Below are positions 16,672 through 25,251 of a stretch of 64,000 nt of DNA, in pieces. Source of the stretch: Pseudoalteromonas phenolica (lineage in GTDB: Bacteria; Pseudomonadota; Gammaproteobacteria; Enterobacterales; Alteromonadaceae); contig NZ_CP013187.1 of assembly GCF_001444405.1 (NCBI RefSeq), positions 2,418,001 to 2,482,000 on the forward strand, written 5' to 3'. A program made the position numbers and the translations under genes. Positions within the stretch are counted from its first letter, which is position 1. The number at the start of each line of letters is the position of its first letter. The notes under the pieces were generated by a model. It was given only the letters and a program-made list of their open reading frames with translations. It was not told the origin of the DNA and searched no databases.

Positions 16672-19338
16672 TTAAAGTGCTTTGATCATCACGTTATCTA
16701 CGCGATAGACCGCACCCTCTCCCGCTCCCCAAGCAGGGAAGAACATTAAGATATCGATGGCACTGATATCTAAACCAGCATCAGATAAATCTTTTAATGA
16801 ATAGGTGTATGTTTGCCATTCCCCCACCACTGGCGCTTTGCCTTCTTGACTTGCGCTTAAAGGGAATTCAGCAAAGCTGCTTGCACCCAATGACTCAATT
16901 TTGAATAACCAAGCTGCATCAGCATTATTCGGTGCTGTCACTACTTTTAGCTCAAATTGCACAACGCCAGTTTCAAACAACGTTGATGCATCAATAAAGT
17001 GCTCATCTTCAGCAAATAAACCAAGTACAGTAGGCTCTGCACCCACTTTAAATTCTGCCGTCATGCCATGTGCTGTATCGTCATTTTCGATCGTTGGCGT
17101 AGAGCCGCCGCAGCAATCCCAAAGCGACCATTTTTCTTTCACATCATCAGCAAATAATACATGTCCCATGAATGCATCAGACGCATTTGGATCGTAGATT
17201 TTCACATTATCAACACGGTAAATCGCACCGGCACCTTGGCCCCATGCAGGGAAAATCATTAACACATCAATTGCGCTTACATCTAAACCTGCATTCGCTA
17301 AGTCAGATAATTTAAATGTGTATTTTTGCCACTCGCCCACAACAGGTGCAGCTTGCTCCACACTGGTTGATAAATCGACTTCAGCAAATGATGCAGCATC
17401 CACTGACTCAACTTTAAATAACCAAGGAGCCTCGGCATTATCAGGTGCATTAGTGATTTTCATTTCAAATTCGATCACACCGTTTGACAGAATCGATGTC
17501 GCATCGAACGGGCTCACTGAACCACCATCAAGTATATTGTCAGCACGAGAAATAAAGCCCATTACCGTCGGTGAATCACCAATTTTAAATTCAGCTACGT
17601 TGCCATGAGCATCATCATCAAGCTCAACTGTAGGTGTTGAACCACCACAACAGTCCCATAAAGGCCAACTTGGATTTTGCTCGTTTTCGAATACGATTAG
17701 TTCAGGTGAAGCAGCAATTTCTGAATCTTCGATTTTTAAATTTGCTACACGATACTGTGCCCCCTCACCGGTGCCCCAAGCTGGAAAAATCATAACAACA
17801 TCAATCGCACTAAGATCAAGACCACCATCAGCTAACGCTTGAAGAGAAAATTCAAAAGTTTGCCACTGCCCAACGACAGGTTCAGTACCTGATTTATTTT
17901 GAGAAAGAGGAATTTCAATCGCTGTTGTGCCTTCTGAACTTTCAAGCTTAAGCATCCAAGTCGAATCTGCATTATTCGGTGCAGTTACTATTTTCATGTC
18001 AAAACTGAGCATGCCAGTTTCAATCATAGGAGATGCGTCAAAAGGCGATGGTTTGCCCGCTTCGTCGGTAATAAATGCTTCTCGCGTGATAAAACCATTT
18101 ACTGTAGGCTCTGCACCGACTACAAACTCAACCACATTGCCCTTCATTTCATCTTCAACAATCTCTGGTGTTGAACCACCACAGCAATCCCAAGCAGGCC
18201 AGTTAGGATTAAACGAACCATCAAAAATCGTTAAATTTTGAGCTATCCCCGTTGATGGCGGTGATGGAATTGGGGCTTTACCTTCAACAAGTGCATCTTC
18301 TAAAGAATCATAGCCTGCACGAATTGTTTCACACCCTTTACCAGTGTCTACATTCTGCTGACATTGATACACACGTACAAAATCAATTTCGAAGATTTGA
18401 CCGTTCTCAAAAGCACTAGCATCAATGCCTGTTTCGTTTACATTCTCTGGCCAATTTCCACCTACAGCAAAATTAAGCAGCATGTGAAACTCTTGGTCAT
18501 AAGGCGCATTATCATAATGAGTCGTCAATTCGCCACTAACTTGGTCAAAATATTCTGCAAACCAGCCGCGATGTTTTAAACCAACTGTTTCACCTTTTGA
18601 ATTTGTGCGAATCTCTGAACGGCGTTGCGTGGCATAAAGATAATCATCAACATACCAGCGAATTTCACCTTCTTGCCACTCAATTGCATACGTATGGAAA
18701 TCATCTGCTGGGTTTGCATCATTTGGTAATTTATAAGCCATACCTGAATTCACATTGTCAGGCCACTCTTTGCCATAATGTAGGGTGCCGTATATATGAC
18801 TTTCAGGGTTTCCATCCGCATCAGATGCTTTTAAATTGACCGCTTCTACAATGTCTATTTCACCCGACTTTGGCCATCCACCATATACTTCATCAGTTGG
18901 AAGCAACCAAAATGCCGGCCAACTACCTTGGCCACTTGGTAACTTAGCGCGCATTTCAAAGCGCCCATATTTAAAATCAGCTTTGTTCTTGGTAATCATT
19001 CTTGCTGAAGTATAAGGCTGCTGTGCACCTTCAGCGGCAGGCAATGCAACGATTTTCAGTGTGCCGTCACTTACATAAGAGTTTGCTTCATCTTCTGTGT
19101 AGCACTGTTTCTCGGCGTTACCACCGCCTAAACAATTAACCTCATGAGTCCATTTTTGCCCATCGATTGATGACCCATCAAACTCATCACTCCAAACCAG
19201 CTGCCAATCACTCACTGGAGCTTGAGGATTAATCGGTGTTGGATCTGTTTTCGTCTCAGCACCACCGCCACATCCCACTAAGGTAGATACTGCGATTAAG
19301 GCACCAACATGTGAAAAATGCTTTGCAACTTTTATCAT
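16672..19338 (-). CDS. GH16 laminarinase lipoprotein with three C-terminal modules
   Basis: 888 aa. A lipoprotein signal (lipobox LVGC, Cys23) is followed by a Gly- and Pro-rich linker and the GH16 domain (about 45-340). The catalytic motif GEIDIVEAV gives nucleophile Glu160, Asp162 and acid/base Glu165, the beta-bulge form usual in beta-1,3-glucanases. Upstream WSDEFDG and the WPAFWLLP stretch also fit laminarinase. After residue about 365 come three tandem modules of about 180 residues, each starting near W-DCCGGSTP and ending with a FPAWGxGxGAxYRV stretch. They look like carbohydrate-binding or galactose-binding-like beta-sandwiches. The enzyme would cut laminarin at the cell surface. It is the first gene of the operon. 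Start supported by GGAACACACATT before ATG. Confidence 0.94.
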   Translation of the reverse strand: MIKVAKHFSHVGALIAVSTLVGCGGGAETKTDPTPINPQAPVSDWQLVWSDEFDGSSIDGQKWTHEVNCLGGGNAEKQCYTEDEANSYVSDGTLKIVALPAAEGAQQPYTSARMITKNKADFKYGRFEMRAKLPSGQGSWPAFWLLPTDEVYGGWPKSGEIDIVEAVNLKASDADGNPESHIYGTLHYGKEWPDNVNSGMAYKLPNDANPADDFHTYAIEWQEGEIRWYVDDYLYATQRRSEIRTNSKGETVGLKHRGWFAEYFDQVSGELTTHYDNAPYDQEFHMLLNFAVGGNWPENVNETGIDASAFENGQIFEIDFVRVYQCQQNVDTGKGCETIRAGYDSLEDALVEGKAPIPSPPSTGIAQNLTIFDGSFNPNWPAWDCCGGSTPEIVEDEMKGNVVEFVVGAEPTVNGFITREAFITDEAGKPSPFDASPMIETGMLSFDMKIVTAPNNADSTWMLKLESSEGTTAIEIPLSQNKSGTEPVVGQWQTFEFSLQALADGGLDLSAIDVVMIFPAWGTGEGAQYRVANLKIEDSEIAASPELIVFENEQNPSWPLWDCCGGSTPTVELDDDAHGNVAEFKIGDSPTVMGFISRADNILDGGSVSPFDATSILSNGVIEFEMKITNAPDNAEAPWLFKVESVDAASFAEVDLSTSVEQAAPVVGEWQKYTFKLSDLANAGLDVSAIDVLMIFPAWGQGAGAIYRVDNVKIYDPNASDAFMGHVLFADDVKEKWSLWDCCGGSTPTIENDDTAHGMTAEFKVGAEPTVLGLFAEDEHFIDASTLFETGVVQFELKVVTAPNNADAAWLFKIESLGASSFAEFPLSASQEGKAPVVGEWQTYTYSLKDLSDAGLDISAIDILMFFPAWGAGEGAVYRVDNVMIKAL

Positions 19339-19423
19339 AATGTGTGTTCCAAATATGCGACTTTGTTGTCATAACAATTCATGAGATCCGTTGTCACTTT
19401 TTACTTGAGGCTGGGAATAAAAA

Positions 19424-19459
19424 TAAGATAAACATTTGTTATTAAAATTTTTTATCTTA
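19424..19459. promoter_or_regulatory. Inverted repeat upstream of GH16, candidate operator
   Basis: Arms TAAGATAAA (19424-19432) and TTTATCTTA (19451-19459) are perfect 9-base inverted repeats, 86-121 bases upstream of the GH16 start codon. The symmetric spacing and the position suggest a dimeric regulator site, or a promoter-spanning operator, for the laminarin operon. The regulator is unknown; no LacI, GntR or AraC-type gene is next to the operon. Confidence 0.4.
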
Positions 19460-19749
19460 CTGTCTCGTCTCGTTAGAGAATTAGTAGTTATTCGAAGCTC
19501 AAGTTAATTATTAATGATTTCTCATAAATTGCGCATGGTGTGCAGTAAACAGACAAGTATGTAAACTGCGCCTGACTTTATCCTGTTCCATTAACCTCAC
19601 TGTTACAATGCAGATTCGGTATCATGAAATAGAGCTGAGACGCCCGTGATATGCGTCAAAATAGTGCGCGACAAAACGAAACAAAATTACGACGAAACGT
19701 GTAAGCCTTTTGTTGTTTGAGTTAATGAAGTGTTTTTATATTGGGGTCG

Positions 19750-19766
19750 TGCGCCATATTGGCGCA
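19750..19766. promoter_or_regulatory. 17-bp palindrome downstream of the response regulator
   Basis: TGCGCCA-TAT-TGGCGCA is a perfect palindrome with a 3-base centre, 70 bases after the response regulator stop. No T-run follows on the minus strand, so it is either a weak end-of-transcript hairpin or a protein-binding site. Confidence 0.4.
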
Positions 19767-19835
19767 ATTATTTGATGAGTTGCTTTGAACTGATGCAGCT
19801 CAGGCATTAAATGTAAGATAAGTGTTAAATCATGC

Positions 19836-20669
19836 TTAGTTTATAACTGGCTTTTCCGCAATAAAATTTTGCAAAACTGGGCTGTAATTTCTGCTGACTT
19901 TTAGCTCAATATCGTCATTCAAAGTCACTATACTCTCGTTGTTTCGAAGTGGCTTGATGCTTATTACGTGATTTAAATTAACTATGGTCGATTTATGAAT
20001 TCGTGCGAACTGTTTTTCATCTAATAATGACTCTAGTTTCTTCATTGTGATCCTTAATACATGGGTGTCTTTTTCGGTGTGGACACACATATAATCACCT
20101 GCCGCATCTACCCATTTTATTTCTTTAACTGGGACGAGCACTTTTTCATTATCGCTATTTTTAATCACGATCTCTTGATTGATTGAGGTAGGAAGCGGTG
20201 CATCAGTTTCTAGCCACTCTTCTAATTCACTCACTTCAATGCCTGACGTTTCACCTAAAGCATTTAGCAGTTTAAATTTTTCTTTTTCGGCTTGATGGGG
20301 ATTTTGTCGCTCAAGTATTCTCGATACCGTTTTTTGCAAGCGACCCAAATTTGCCGGCTTAAGCACATAATCAATGGCATTAAGCTCAAATGCTTCAATG
20401 GCATACTCACTATAAGCACTGACAAACACTATCATAGGTAATGTATCCGATTGCATAGCCTGTACAACTTCGATGCCATTTAACCCTGGTAACTGTAAAT
20501 CAAGAAATAACACATCAGGCTCTAAAGTTTGACAAAGCTTGATAGCTTCATCGCCATTTTCAGCCTGACCAATTACTTTTATTTCAGGAATTTTCGCCAG
20601 ACGAAGACTCAGTCCCTCAAGGGCTAATGGTTCATCATCAACAATTACAGCCGTTAACTGTTTAGTCAT
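19836..20669 (-). CDS. LytTR-family response regulator
   Basis: 277 aa cytoplasmic DNA-binding response regulator. The receiver domain (1-125) has the acidic pair Asp11-Asp12, phospho-acceptor Asp57 (VLFLDLQLP) and Lys near residue 109 (YVLKPANL). After a linker the LytTR DNA-binding domain covers about 160-272, with FARIHKSTIVNLNHV. The gene overlaps the upstream sensor kinase gene by eight bases, so the pair is translationally coupled and forms one system. Target genes are unknown. The laminarin operon lies next downstream in the same direction, which makes it one candidate target; a direct repeat ACGAAAC spaced 16 bp is present in between, but this does not match the usual LytTR spacing. 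Confidence 0.92.
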   Translation of the reverse strand: MTKQLTAVIVDDEPLALEGLSLRLAKIPEIKVIGQAENGDEAIKLCQTLEPDVLFLDLQLPGLNGIEVVQAMQSDTLPMIVFVSAYSEYAIEAFELNAIDYVLKPANLGRLQKTVSRILERQNPHQAEKEKFKLLNALGETSGIEVSELEEWLETDAPLPTSINQEIVIKNSDNEKVLVPVKEIKWVDAAGDYMCVHTEKDTHVLRITMKKLESLLDEKQFARIHKSTIVNLNHVISIKPLRNNESIVTLNDDIELKVSRNYSPVLQNFIAEKPVIN

Positions 20670-21792
20670 TATTCACCTCATAAGGCATCGTCATGGTCAC
20701 TGTATTTCCTCTTTCTTGATTAGGTGTCAAAATCACCTCACACTCGCCGTTGAACATTACTTCTAACCTTGAGCGGGTATTTTGTAAACCAATACCAAAC
20801 CCTTTTCTTTTTAATTCTTTTACAGCTTGGCCCGTATCCATTATTTTAATTATTAGACTCTCATTGCTTTTGTATGCCTTAAAAGTGATCTCAGCGCCAT
20901 CTTTGCTTGGCTCTACCGCATATTTAACCGCATTTTCAATAATTGGCTGACAAAGCATGTTGGGCAGTACACAGTTCATTACGTCTTTATCTACAGCGAA
21001 GTTTACTTTGAGACGTTTGCCAAAGCGGACTTTTTCAATCGATAAATAAAGCCCCAACAAATCTAGTTCATCTTTCAAAGTACTTTTGCTTTGTTTTGTT
21101 GCCTCTAAAGAATAGCGGAAAAAACCACACAACTTATCAAGCATTTCTGATGCTTTGTCATTTTCTTCTTTTAAGATTAGCGTCGAAATTGCATTCATTG
21201 TATTAAACATAAAGTGAGGATTGAGCTGATAACGCATCATCTCAAGTTGCGCATCTTTGGCCAGAGTCTGTGCTCTTAACAATTGCTCATGTTCTCTTTG
21301 TAATTTGCTGTTATAAAACATGATAAAAAAGATTGAAGTCCACACAAACATAGTTGCCAAAGAAAACAGCAACCAACCACCAAATTCAAGCATATTCCAT
21401 GCTTCATTCCACTGCTGGCTATGTACTATTACTTTGTAACTACCTAGCTTAATTATGTTATAGACTAAACCAAGTACAGCGGCAGATGTGAAGCTCAATA
21501 TTAGGGTCTGTTTAAGCGTGTTATGAATTACTCTTTGAATGAATAACCACTGAAGTAAAGAAAGGCAAAAGCCACTGAGTGTTTCAACAACTAGGTTAAT
21601 TATTTGACCGATTAAATTAAAGTCGGGAGAATCAAATTGCGGGCGAATAATGGCAATAAAAACCACAAGCATGTAACCAAGCCAGCCGCCTATCTGTAAG
21701 CTCCAAAATTGTTTAGACAGCCTTTTAAAGGCGGAAGATTCTAGTTCCAATGGGCTATTTTCTTTGAGATGGGCTTTATTGAAAACGTTCAA
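20662..21792 (-). CDS. LytS-type sensor histidine kinase
   Basis: 376 aa inner-membrane sensor kinase. Four predicted transmembrane segments (about 34-50, 62-86, 98-117 and 138-160) have no large periplasmic domain between them. The His_kinase region follows, with the phospho-acceptor His193 in QLNPHFMFNTMN, and the ATP-binding domain has CQPIIENAVKYAVEP (N box) and GIGLQNTRSRL (G box). It is the first gene of a two-gene operon with the LytTR regulator, overlapping it by eight bases. The signal is probably sensed within the membrane or by a partner; nothing in the sequence tells which. It is separated from eno by a strong terminator. Confidence 0.92.
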   Translation of the reverse strand: MNVFNKAHLKENSPLELESSAFKRLSKQFWSLQIGGWLGYMLVVFIAIIRPQFDSPDFNLIGQIINLVVETLSGFCLSLLQWLFIQRVIHNTLKQTLILSFTSAAVLGLVYNIIKLGSYKVIVHSQQWNEAWNMLEFGGWLLFSLATMFVWTSIFFIMFYNSKLQREHEQLLRAQTLAKDAQLEMMRYQLNPHFMFNTMNAISTLILKEENDKASEMLDKLCGFFRYSLEATKQSKSTLKDELDLLGLYLSIEKVRFGKRLKVNFAVDKDVMNCVLPNMLCQPIIENAVKYAVEPSKDGAEITFKAYKSNESLIIKIMDTGQAVKELKRKGFGIGLQNTRSRLEVMFNGECEVILTPNQERGNTVTMTMPYEVNND

Positions 21793-21885
21793 AACAGGCT
21801 CTATTTATCGTTATTCTTTAATTACTTTATTCAATAGAAATAAATAGGCAAGCAGAAAAGCAAAATGTATATAACACAGGCACAA

Positions 21886-21911
21886 AAAAGCCGCCTTTTT
21901 AGGCGGCTTTT
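21886..21911 (-). terminator. Terminator of eno (bidirectional)
   Basis: Arms AAAAGCCGCCT (21886-21896) and AGGCGGCTTTT (21901-21911) form an 11-bp GC-rich stem with a four-base loop, 18 bases after the eno stop. A-runs and T-runs flank it on both sides, so it can act on both strands. Confidence 0.9.
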
Positions 21912-21928
21912 ATAAAATCAGTTAAAAA

Positions 21929-23221
21929 TTACTGACCTTTGATTTCGCTACGACCGTTGTAAACCGCTTTGTTACCTAGCGCTTCTTCGATACGAAGAAG
22001 TTGGTTGTACTTAGCTACACGGTCTGAACGACATAGTGAACCAGTCTTGATCTGGCCTGCAGAAGTTGCAACTGCTAAATCAGCAATAGTCGCATCTTCA
22101 GTTTCACCTGAGCGGTGAGAGATAACCGCAGTGAAGCCAGCTTCATGTGCCATTGCAATTGCTTCAAGTGTTTCTGTAAGTGAACCAATTTGGTTAAACT
22201 TGATAAGGATTGAGTTACCGATGTTCTCATCGATACCACGCTTAAGGATCTTAGTGTTCGTTACGAATAAATCGTCACCAACTAGTTGAACCTTGTCACC
22301 AATCTTATCAGTCAATACTTTCCAACCAGCCCAGTCACTTTCGTCAAGACCGTCTTCGATTGAAACGATTGGGTAACGAGCAGCAAGGTCTGCTAAGAAG
22401 TCTGCAAAACCTTCAGAATCGAATGCTTTACCTTCACCTTTCAGGTCATATTTGCCGTCAACGTAGAACTCAGACGCCGCACAGTCTAGTGCAAGTGTGA
22501 TGTCTTTGTTTAGCTCGTAACCTGCAGCAGCAACAGCTTCAGCGATTACTTCTAGTGCTTCTTCGTTTGACTTAAGATCTGGTGCAAAACCACCTTCATC
22601 ACCTACAGCCGTGTTAAGACCACGAGCATTTAGAACTTTCTTAAGGCTGTGGAAGATTTCTGCACCCATGCGTAGCGCTTCACGGAAGCTTGACGCGCCA
22701 ACAGGCTGGATCATGAATTCTTGAATATCAACGTTGTTATCAGCGTGCTCACCACCGTTGATGATGTTCATCATAGGTACTGGCATTGAGTACTTACCTG
22801 AAGTACCGTTGATGTCAGCGATGTGTTCGTATAACGCAACACCTTTATCTTCTGCTGCTGCTTTAGCTACTGCTAGAGATACAGCTAGAATAGCGTTTGC
22901 ACCTAATTTTTCTTTGTTTTCAGTGCCGTCTAAGTCGATCATGATTTGATCGATAACGCGCTGCTCTGTCGCGTCTTTACCAGCTAGTGCTGATGCGATG
23001 TCGTTATTGATGTAGTTAACAGCAGTAAGTACGCCTTTACCTAGGTAGCGTGACTTATCACCATCACGTAACTCAAGTGCTTCGCGAGTACCAGTAGACG
23101 CACCTGATGGTGCACACGCACGGCCCCAAGCGCCTGACTCTAAATGTACATCAGCTTCAACGGTTGGGTTACCGCGAGAGTCCATAACCTCACGACCAAT
23201 CACTTTAACGATTTTTGACAT
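21929..23221 (-). CDS. eno: Enolase
   Basis: 430 aa. Enolase converts 2-phosphoglycerate to phosphoenolpyruvate and is also a degradosome subunit in gammaproteobacteria. Typical stretches are VMDSRGNPTVEADVHLESG, GEGGFAPDL-like VGDEGGFAPDLKSN, and the C-terminal ISHRSGETEDATIADLAVA. The frame is open further upstream with an ATG at 23242, but that ATG precedes the Shine-Dalgarno AGAGGA (seven bases before the ATG at 23221), so MSKIVKVIGREV is the true start. The gene lies 230 bp downstream of pyrG in the classic pyrG-eno order, but a terminator separates the two, so eno should have its own promoter in that gap. Confidence 0.98.
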   Translation of the reverse strand: MSKIVKVIGREVMDSRGNPTVEADVHLESGAWGRACAPSGASTGTREALELRDGDKSRYLGKGVLTAVNYINNDIASALAGKDATEQRVIDQIMIDLDGTENKEKLGANAILAVSLAVAKAAAEDKGVALYEHIADINGTSGKYSMPVPMMNIINGGEHADNNVDIQEFMIQPVGASSFREALRMGAEIFHSLKKVLNARGLNTAVGDEGGFAPDLKSNEEALEVIAEAVAAAGYELNKDITLALDCAASEFYVDGKYDLKGEGKAFDSEGFADFLADLAARYPIVSIEDGLDESDWAGWKVLTDKIGDKVQLVGDDLFVTNTKILKRGIDENIGNSILIKFNQIGSLTETLEAIAMAHEAGFTAVISHRSGETEDATIADLAVATSAGQIKTGSLCRSDRVAKYNQLLRIEEALGNKAVYNGRSEIKGQ

Positions 23222-23414
23222 CTTGATTCCTCTTATTCCCATAGTGGTGATAATGTTTTATTGATAGCTATTTTCCTGTATAGGATTAAATAACCTTGTT
23301 ACCTAACCCCATAATAACCATTGGTCTGCATTGTTTAAATTGAATAAAAATAACGCTGCACAACAATGTTTATTACACACCAACTATTATTAAAAAATAC
23401 GTAGCTGGTTTAGA

Positions 23415-23443
23415 GACAAAAAAGCCGTGCAAATGCACGGCTT
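23415..23443 (-). terminator. Terminator of pyrG
   Basis: Arms AAGCCGTGCA (23422-23431) and TGCACGGCTT (23434-23443) form a perfect 10-bp stem; on the minus strand a run of six T follows. It starts eight bases past the pyrG stop. Confidence 0.9.
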
Positions 23444-23450
23444 CTTCAGA

Positions 23451-25085
23451 TTATTTTTCTGCTTTCTGATGTGCAAACGCTGCACCCACAAAACCTTCAA
23501 ATAACGGGTGACCATCACGAGGCGTCGAGGTGAACTCAGGGTGGAACTGAGCTGCAATGAACCAAGGGTGATCTTTATTTTCGATGATTTCAACTAGCTT
23601 CTTATCTTCAGACAAGCCTGTGAAGTGTAGGCCCGCTTTTTCAAGACGCTCGATGTAATTGTTGTTTACTTCATAACGGTGACGGTGACGTTCAGTGATT
23701 TCAGCATTGCCATACACTTCACGAACTTTTGAACCTTCTTTTAAGTGACAAAGTTGCGCACCTAGACGCATTGTGCCACCTAAGTCAGACGCTTCGTCAC
23801 GTACTTCTACGTTACCTTCTGAATCTAACCACTCAGTGATTAGACCAACAACTGGATGAGCAGATTCTGCGTCAAATTCTGTAGAGTTTGCACCTTCAAG
23901 ACCTGCAACGTTACGCGCATATTCAATGAGCGCAACCTGCATACCTAAACAAATACCAAGGTAAGGTACTTTGTTCTCACGCGCATACTTAGCCGCTAGG
24001 ATTTTACCTTCAACGCCACGGCCGCCGAAGCCACCAGGTACTAAAATAGCGTCTAGGTCTTGTAATAACTCAACACCTTTGCTTTCGATATCTTGTGAAT
24101 CAACGTATTGAATGTTTACTGTTACTCGGTTTTTAAGACCCGCATGCTTCAACGCTTCGTTTACTGACTTGTATGCATCTGGTAGTTCAATGTACTTACC
24201 TACCATACCAATTGTCACTTCACCAGTTGGGTTAGACTCTTGATAAAGAACCTGTTCCCACTCAGCTAAATCAGCTTCAGGTGCTTCAATGTAGAAACGA
24301 CGGCACACTAAGTTATCAAGATCTTGTGATTTTAATAACGCAGGGATCTTATAGATGCTGTCTACGTCTTGCAGTGAAATAACCGCTTTTTCTTCTACGT
24401 TAGTGAAAAGTGCGATCTTTGCACGTTCGTTAGCTGGCAATTTACAGTTAGAACGACAAACTAGAATATCTGGTTGAATACCAATAGAGCGAAGTTCTTT
24501 AACTGAATGCTGAGTTGGCTTAGTTTTAACTTCACCAGCAGCACCAAGGAATGGCACTAACGTTAAGTGCATGAATAATGCGTGTTCACGACCCAGTTCT
24601 GTACCAAGCTGACGAATCGCTTCTAAGAACGGTTGTGACTCGATATCACCAACAGTACCGCCGATCTCAACGATAGCGATGTCGTAACCTTCAGCACCTT
24701 CAATTACACGGCGCTTAATGTCGTTAGTGATATGTGGAATTACCTGAATAGTCGCGCCAAGGTATTCACCTTTACGCTCACGACGAAGCACGTCTTCAAA
24801 AACACGACCTTGCGTGAAATTGTTGCGCTTTGTCATTTTGGTGCGAATGAAACGCTCGTAGTGACCTAAGTCTAGGTCAGTTTCAGCACCGTCTTCAGTT
24901 ACATAAACTTCACCGTGCTGAATTGGGCTCATTGTACCCGGATCCACGTTGATATAAGGATCCAGCTTAAGAATAGTTACGTTTAAGCCACGGGCTTCTA
25001 ATATTGCTGCCAACGATGCTGCGGCAATACCTTTACCCAAAGACGAAACAACCCCGCCCGTTACGAAGATAAATTTTGTACTCAT
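23451..25085 (-). CDS. pyrG: CTP synthase
   Basis: 544 aa, the normal length. It makes CTP from UTP, ATP and glutamine in the cytoplasm. The N-terminal synthetase domain begins with the P-loop-like FVTGGVVSSLGKGIAAASL and has DPYINVDPGTMSP. The C-terminal glutamine amidotransferase domain (from about residue 290) contains the nucleophile cysteine in YLGICLGMQ and the His-Glu pair in QFHPEFTS. The gene order mazG-pyrG-eno is conserved in gammaproteobacteria. A terminator follows; the 166-bp gap to mazG could hold its own promoter. Confidence 0.98.
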   Translation of the reverse strand: MSTKFIFVTGGVVSSLGKGIAAASLAAILEARGLNVTILKLDPYINVDPGTMSPIQHGEVYVTEDGAETDLDLGHYERFIRTKMTKRNNFTQGRVFEDVLRRERKGEYLGATIQVIPHITNDIKRRVIEGAEGYDIAIVEIGGTVGDIESQPFLEAIRQLGTELGREHALFMHLTLVPFLGAAGEVKTKPTQHSVKELRSIGIQPDILVCRSNCKLPANERAKIALFTNVEEKAVISLQDVDSIYKIPALLKSQDLDNLVCRRFYIEAPEADLAEWEQVLYQESNPTGEVTIGMVGKYIELPDAYKSVNEALKHAGLKNRVTVNIQYVDSQDIESKGVELLQDLDAILVPGGFGGRGVEGKILAAKYARENKVPYLGICLGMQVALIEYARNVAGLEGANSTEFDAESAHPVVGLITEWLDSEGNVEVRDEASDLGGTMRLGAQLCHLKEGSKVREVYGNAEITERHRHRYEVNNNYIERLEKAGLHFTGLSEDKKLVEIIENKDHPWFIAAQFHPEFTSTPRDGHPLFEGFVGAAFAHQKAEK

Positions 25086-25251
25086 GCGAACCCTAGAATA
25101 TCAGGAAAATGGAATTTTAAATAAGAATCAAGACGGGGCGATAGTATAGCAAAGCACTTAACATCAATCCACAAAAATTTAGCGTAAGCGCTTTAAATAA
25201 TGACAAGTAAGACCTCAAAAAAATCGTCGTTATTGTTTGCCTAATACCGTC

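Larger units (their letters stand above)
19339..19835. other. Promoter region of the laminarin operon
   Basis: About 500 bp with no gene. It lies between the response regulator stop and the GH16 start, all on the minus strand, so the laminarin operon must be driven from here. It contains the inverted repeat TAAGATAAA / TTTATCTTA (19424-19459), the palindrome TGCGCCA-TAT-TGGCGCA (19750-19766) and a direct repeat ACGAAAC (19676-19682 and 19692-19698). I could not name a regulator that binds any of them. Confidence 0.55.

Noticed and set aside
8032..19338. Horizontal transfer of the laminarin operon between mutH and the LytS/LytTR genes
   Set aside because: No integrase, tRNA, direct repeats or clear change in base composition were seen at the borders.
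19676..19698. ACGAAAC direct repeat as a LytTR binding site
   Set aside because: Repeat spacing is 16 bp, while LytTR sites usually have about 21 bp start to start; no match to the consensus beyond a GTT core.
21929..23242. Longer enolase start at 23242
   Set aside because: The Shine-Dalgarno lies between that ATG and the ATG at 23221, so the shorter form is the true start.
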